Shown: one piece after another, positions 18,809-20,032 of the stretch
Layout: each line of letters opens with the position of its first letter
How positions within the stretch are numbered: the first letter of the stretch is position 1
Source: Sphacelaria rigidula
Taxonomy: Eukaryota; Phaeophyceae; Sphacelariales
Direction: 5' to 3'
Length of the DNA: 20,032 nucleotides
NCBI GenBank assembly: GCA_964200075.2
Contig: CAXNAA020000579.1
Span: 1 to 20,032 of the forward strand
Made by a program: the position numbers and the translations under genes
The notes under the pieces: generated by a model
The model's database searches: none
What the model was told of the DNA's origin: nothing
Seen by the model: only the letters and a program-made list of their open reading frames with translations

Positions 18809-20032
18809 TCACAGTCTACGCAGTTCCTTCAAAACAAATTCAGGCGCAGAAGAATGAATCTTGCGAAGAGAATCCCACGTACGTTTTCCAGCACCGAACC
18901 CATCCCAACCGACCAAAACAATGACATCGTCATTGCCATCTTCAGCGACGTGCACCAAAGCATTCATCCGACATTCACCTTGAGCATACGAATGCTGAAA
19001 TACATCTTTTACCTTCGCAGTGATGTGTAACTGCGAGTCAGCATAGAAACGCAAATGAGCGACGTGGGCCAAGTGAACGGCGCCAGAAACAATGTTCTGC
19101 ACCGAATACACGGGAGCGGATCGGCTCCGATCACTCGCCACCGACCTGTCCATGTGGACATCAACTCGGGCGTCACGCCTTGCCTACGAATACGGCCATA
19201 CAAGACGAAATCTCCCACTGCGAACTTGGGTAACGCAGCCTAGCCCTGAGCAAGCTTGCGTTTGGTTTCGCAAGACACCGCGGTGGCAGCTTGTACTTCG
19301 TTACACAAACCGCACTTGCTCGTGAACCACGCCTCGAACCTTGTCACGCAACGTATCAGCATCCATAACATCGACGTTCGACTCGCCGCAAGTGACGGAA
19401 TCCAGCGCGGAGAACTCTGTACGCGGCGCACGCCCAAACATCACATAATACGGAGTGTTACGGTACAGTTCACGAAAAAGAAGTGTTCAACGCCCACTGA
19501 GCGGCTGGCAAAATATCAACCCCTTCAGACCCCGGCGGTCTTTGCTCCGACATGATGGACCGCAACGCACGAACAACCTCTTTTCAACATGCCTTCACAA
19601 GCACCATTCGACCAGGGGGTATACACAACAGCAAATTGGTGTTGCACCTTGAGCGCGACGCTCAGCTGCGCGATCACTCGATTCTTGAAGTGCGTCGCGG
19701 TATCACTAACCCACACACGCCGCACCCCCAAAGTCTTGCATCGATGGAGCAAGTGCTTAGCCGTAACCTTGACGGTCCAAGCCTCGGTCGGCTCCAACCA
19801 AACGGAATTGAACAAAGCATCCATGATAACCAAACCATATCGAAAACTAGCCTCGTCAGGCCAACCATTAGCACCTTCAGGTCCGCTACTTCCGACGTAC
19901 ATAAAATCAAAGACCACAACTTCAGCTGGCGCTGTACCATGCACAGTATCGCCATACGGACGAGGTACCATCGCACCAGCACGAGTGTCTACACAAGGCA
20001 AACACTGGCGAACGAACTCGCGAACGTGGGAA
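18809..20032 (-). pseudogene. Degenerate Ty3/gypsy pol: integrase and chromodomain, 5' end outside window
   Basis: On the minus strand the window end shows the second half of the integrase zinc finger (CLPC, codons at 20002-20004 and 19993-19995). The DDE core follows: Asp at 19906-19908 (FDFMYVG), Asp at 19702-19704 (WVSDTATHF) and Glu at 19594-19596 (NGACEGMLK), giving 35 residues between the second and third. Downstream come a post-integrase segment (NTPYYVMFGRAPR, near 19420-19460), GDFVLYGRI (near 19190-19215) and a chromodomain-like end (LVGWDGFGAGKRTW, near 18860-18910) closing at a stop at 18809. Frame breaks occur near 19575, 19480 and 19115, and there is a TAA at 19301-19303, so the copy is dead. 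Such integrases insert retroelement cDNA, and the chromodomain is thought to steer insertion to chromatin. Long terminal repeats were not identified. Confidence 0.85.

Noticed and set aside
18520-18924. 134-codon plus-strand ORF as a gene.
   Set aside because: It has no domain, and its second part is antisense to the chromodomain end of the gypsy relic.

Overview
The window looks like nuclear DNA of a multicellular eukaryote, most likely a brown alga (stramenopile) of the Ectocarpus type. It is GC-rich and intron-rich and has no operon-like gene packing. Its plant-type 24-residue leucine-rich repeats (LRRs) are each carried on a separate 72-nt exon with introns near 570 nt. A chromodomain-bearing Ty3/gypsy relic lies beside them. 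The organism assignment is an inference from this architecture; no species marker was seen.

Layout. 1-2740: no recognisable gene; a 21-base C run, a short AT palindrome, a (CAAT)n microsatellite and a pair of overlapping opposite-strand ORFs of unknown meaning. 2741-3080: a decayed copy of the array's intron-type sequence. 3133-16447 (minus strand): the main feature, a tandem array of about 22 units, mostly 643-647 bp. Each carries one 72-nt LRR exon with GT-AG borders, phase 1 at both ends and no stop or indel. A 249-bp miniature inverted-repeat element sits in one intron. 16892-17010: a broken unit at the upstream edge. 17309-17760: a roughly 217-bp tandem repeat. 17800-18800: short ORFs without recognisable domains. 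18809-20032 (minus strand): a degenerate gypsy integrase and chromodomain, cut off by the window end.

How it may work together. Every LRR exon has the same length and phase, so any subset or order can be joined in frame, by splicing or by DNA recombination. Differences between exons cluster in codons 11-18 and fall on the exposed residues of the LxxLxLxxN strand, while neighbouring intron sequence is better conserved. This fits a modular, fast-diversifying recognition ectodomain, as proposed for LRR/ROCO receptors of Ectocarpus. Neither a first exon nor a downstream effector domain (GTPase, kinase, NB-ARC) was found in the window, so the array is either the middle of a longer gene or an orphan exon reservoir.
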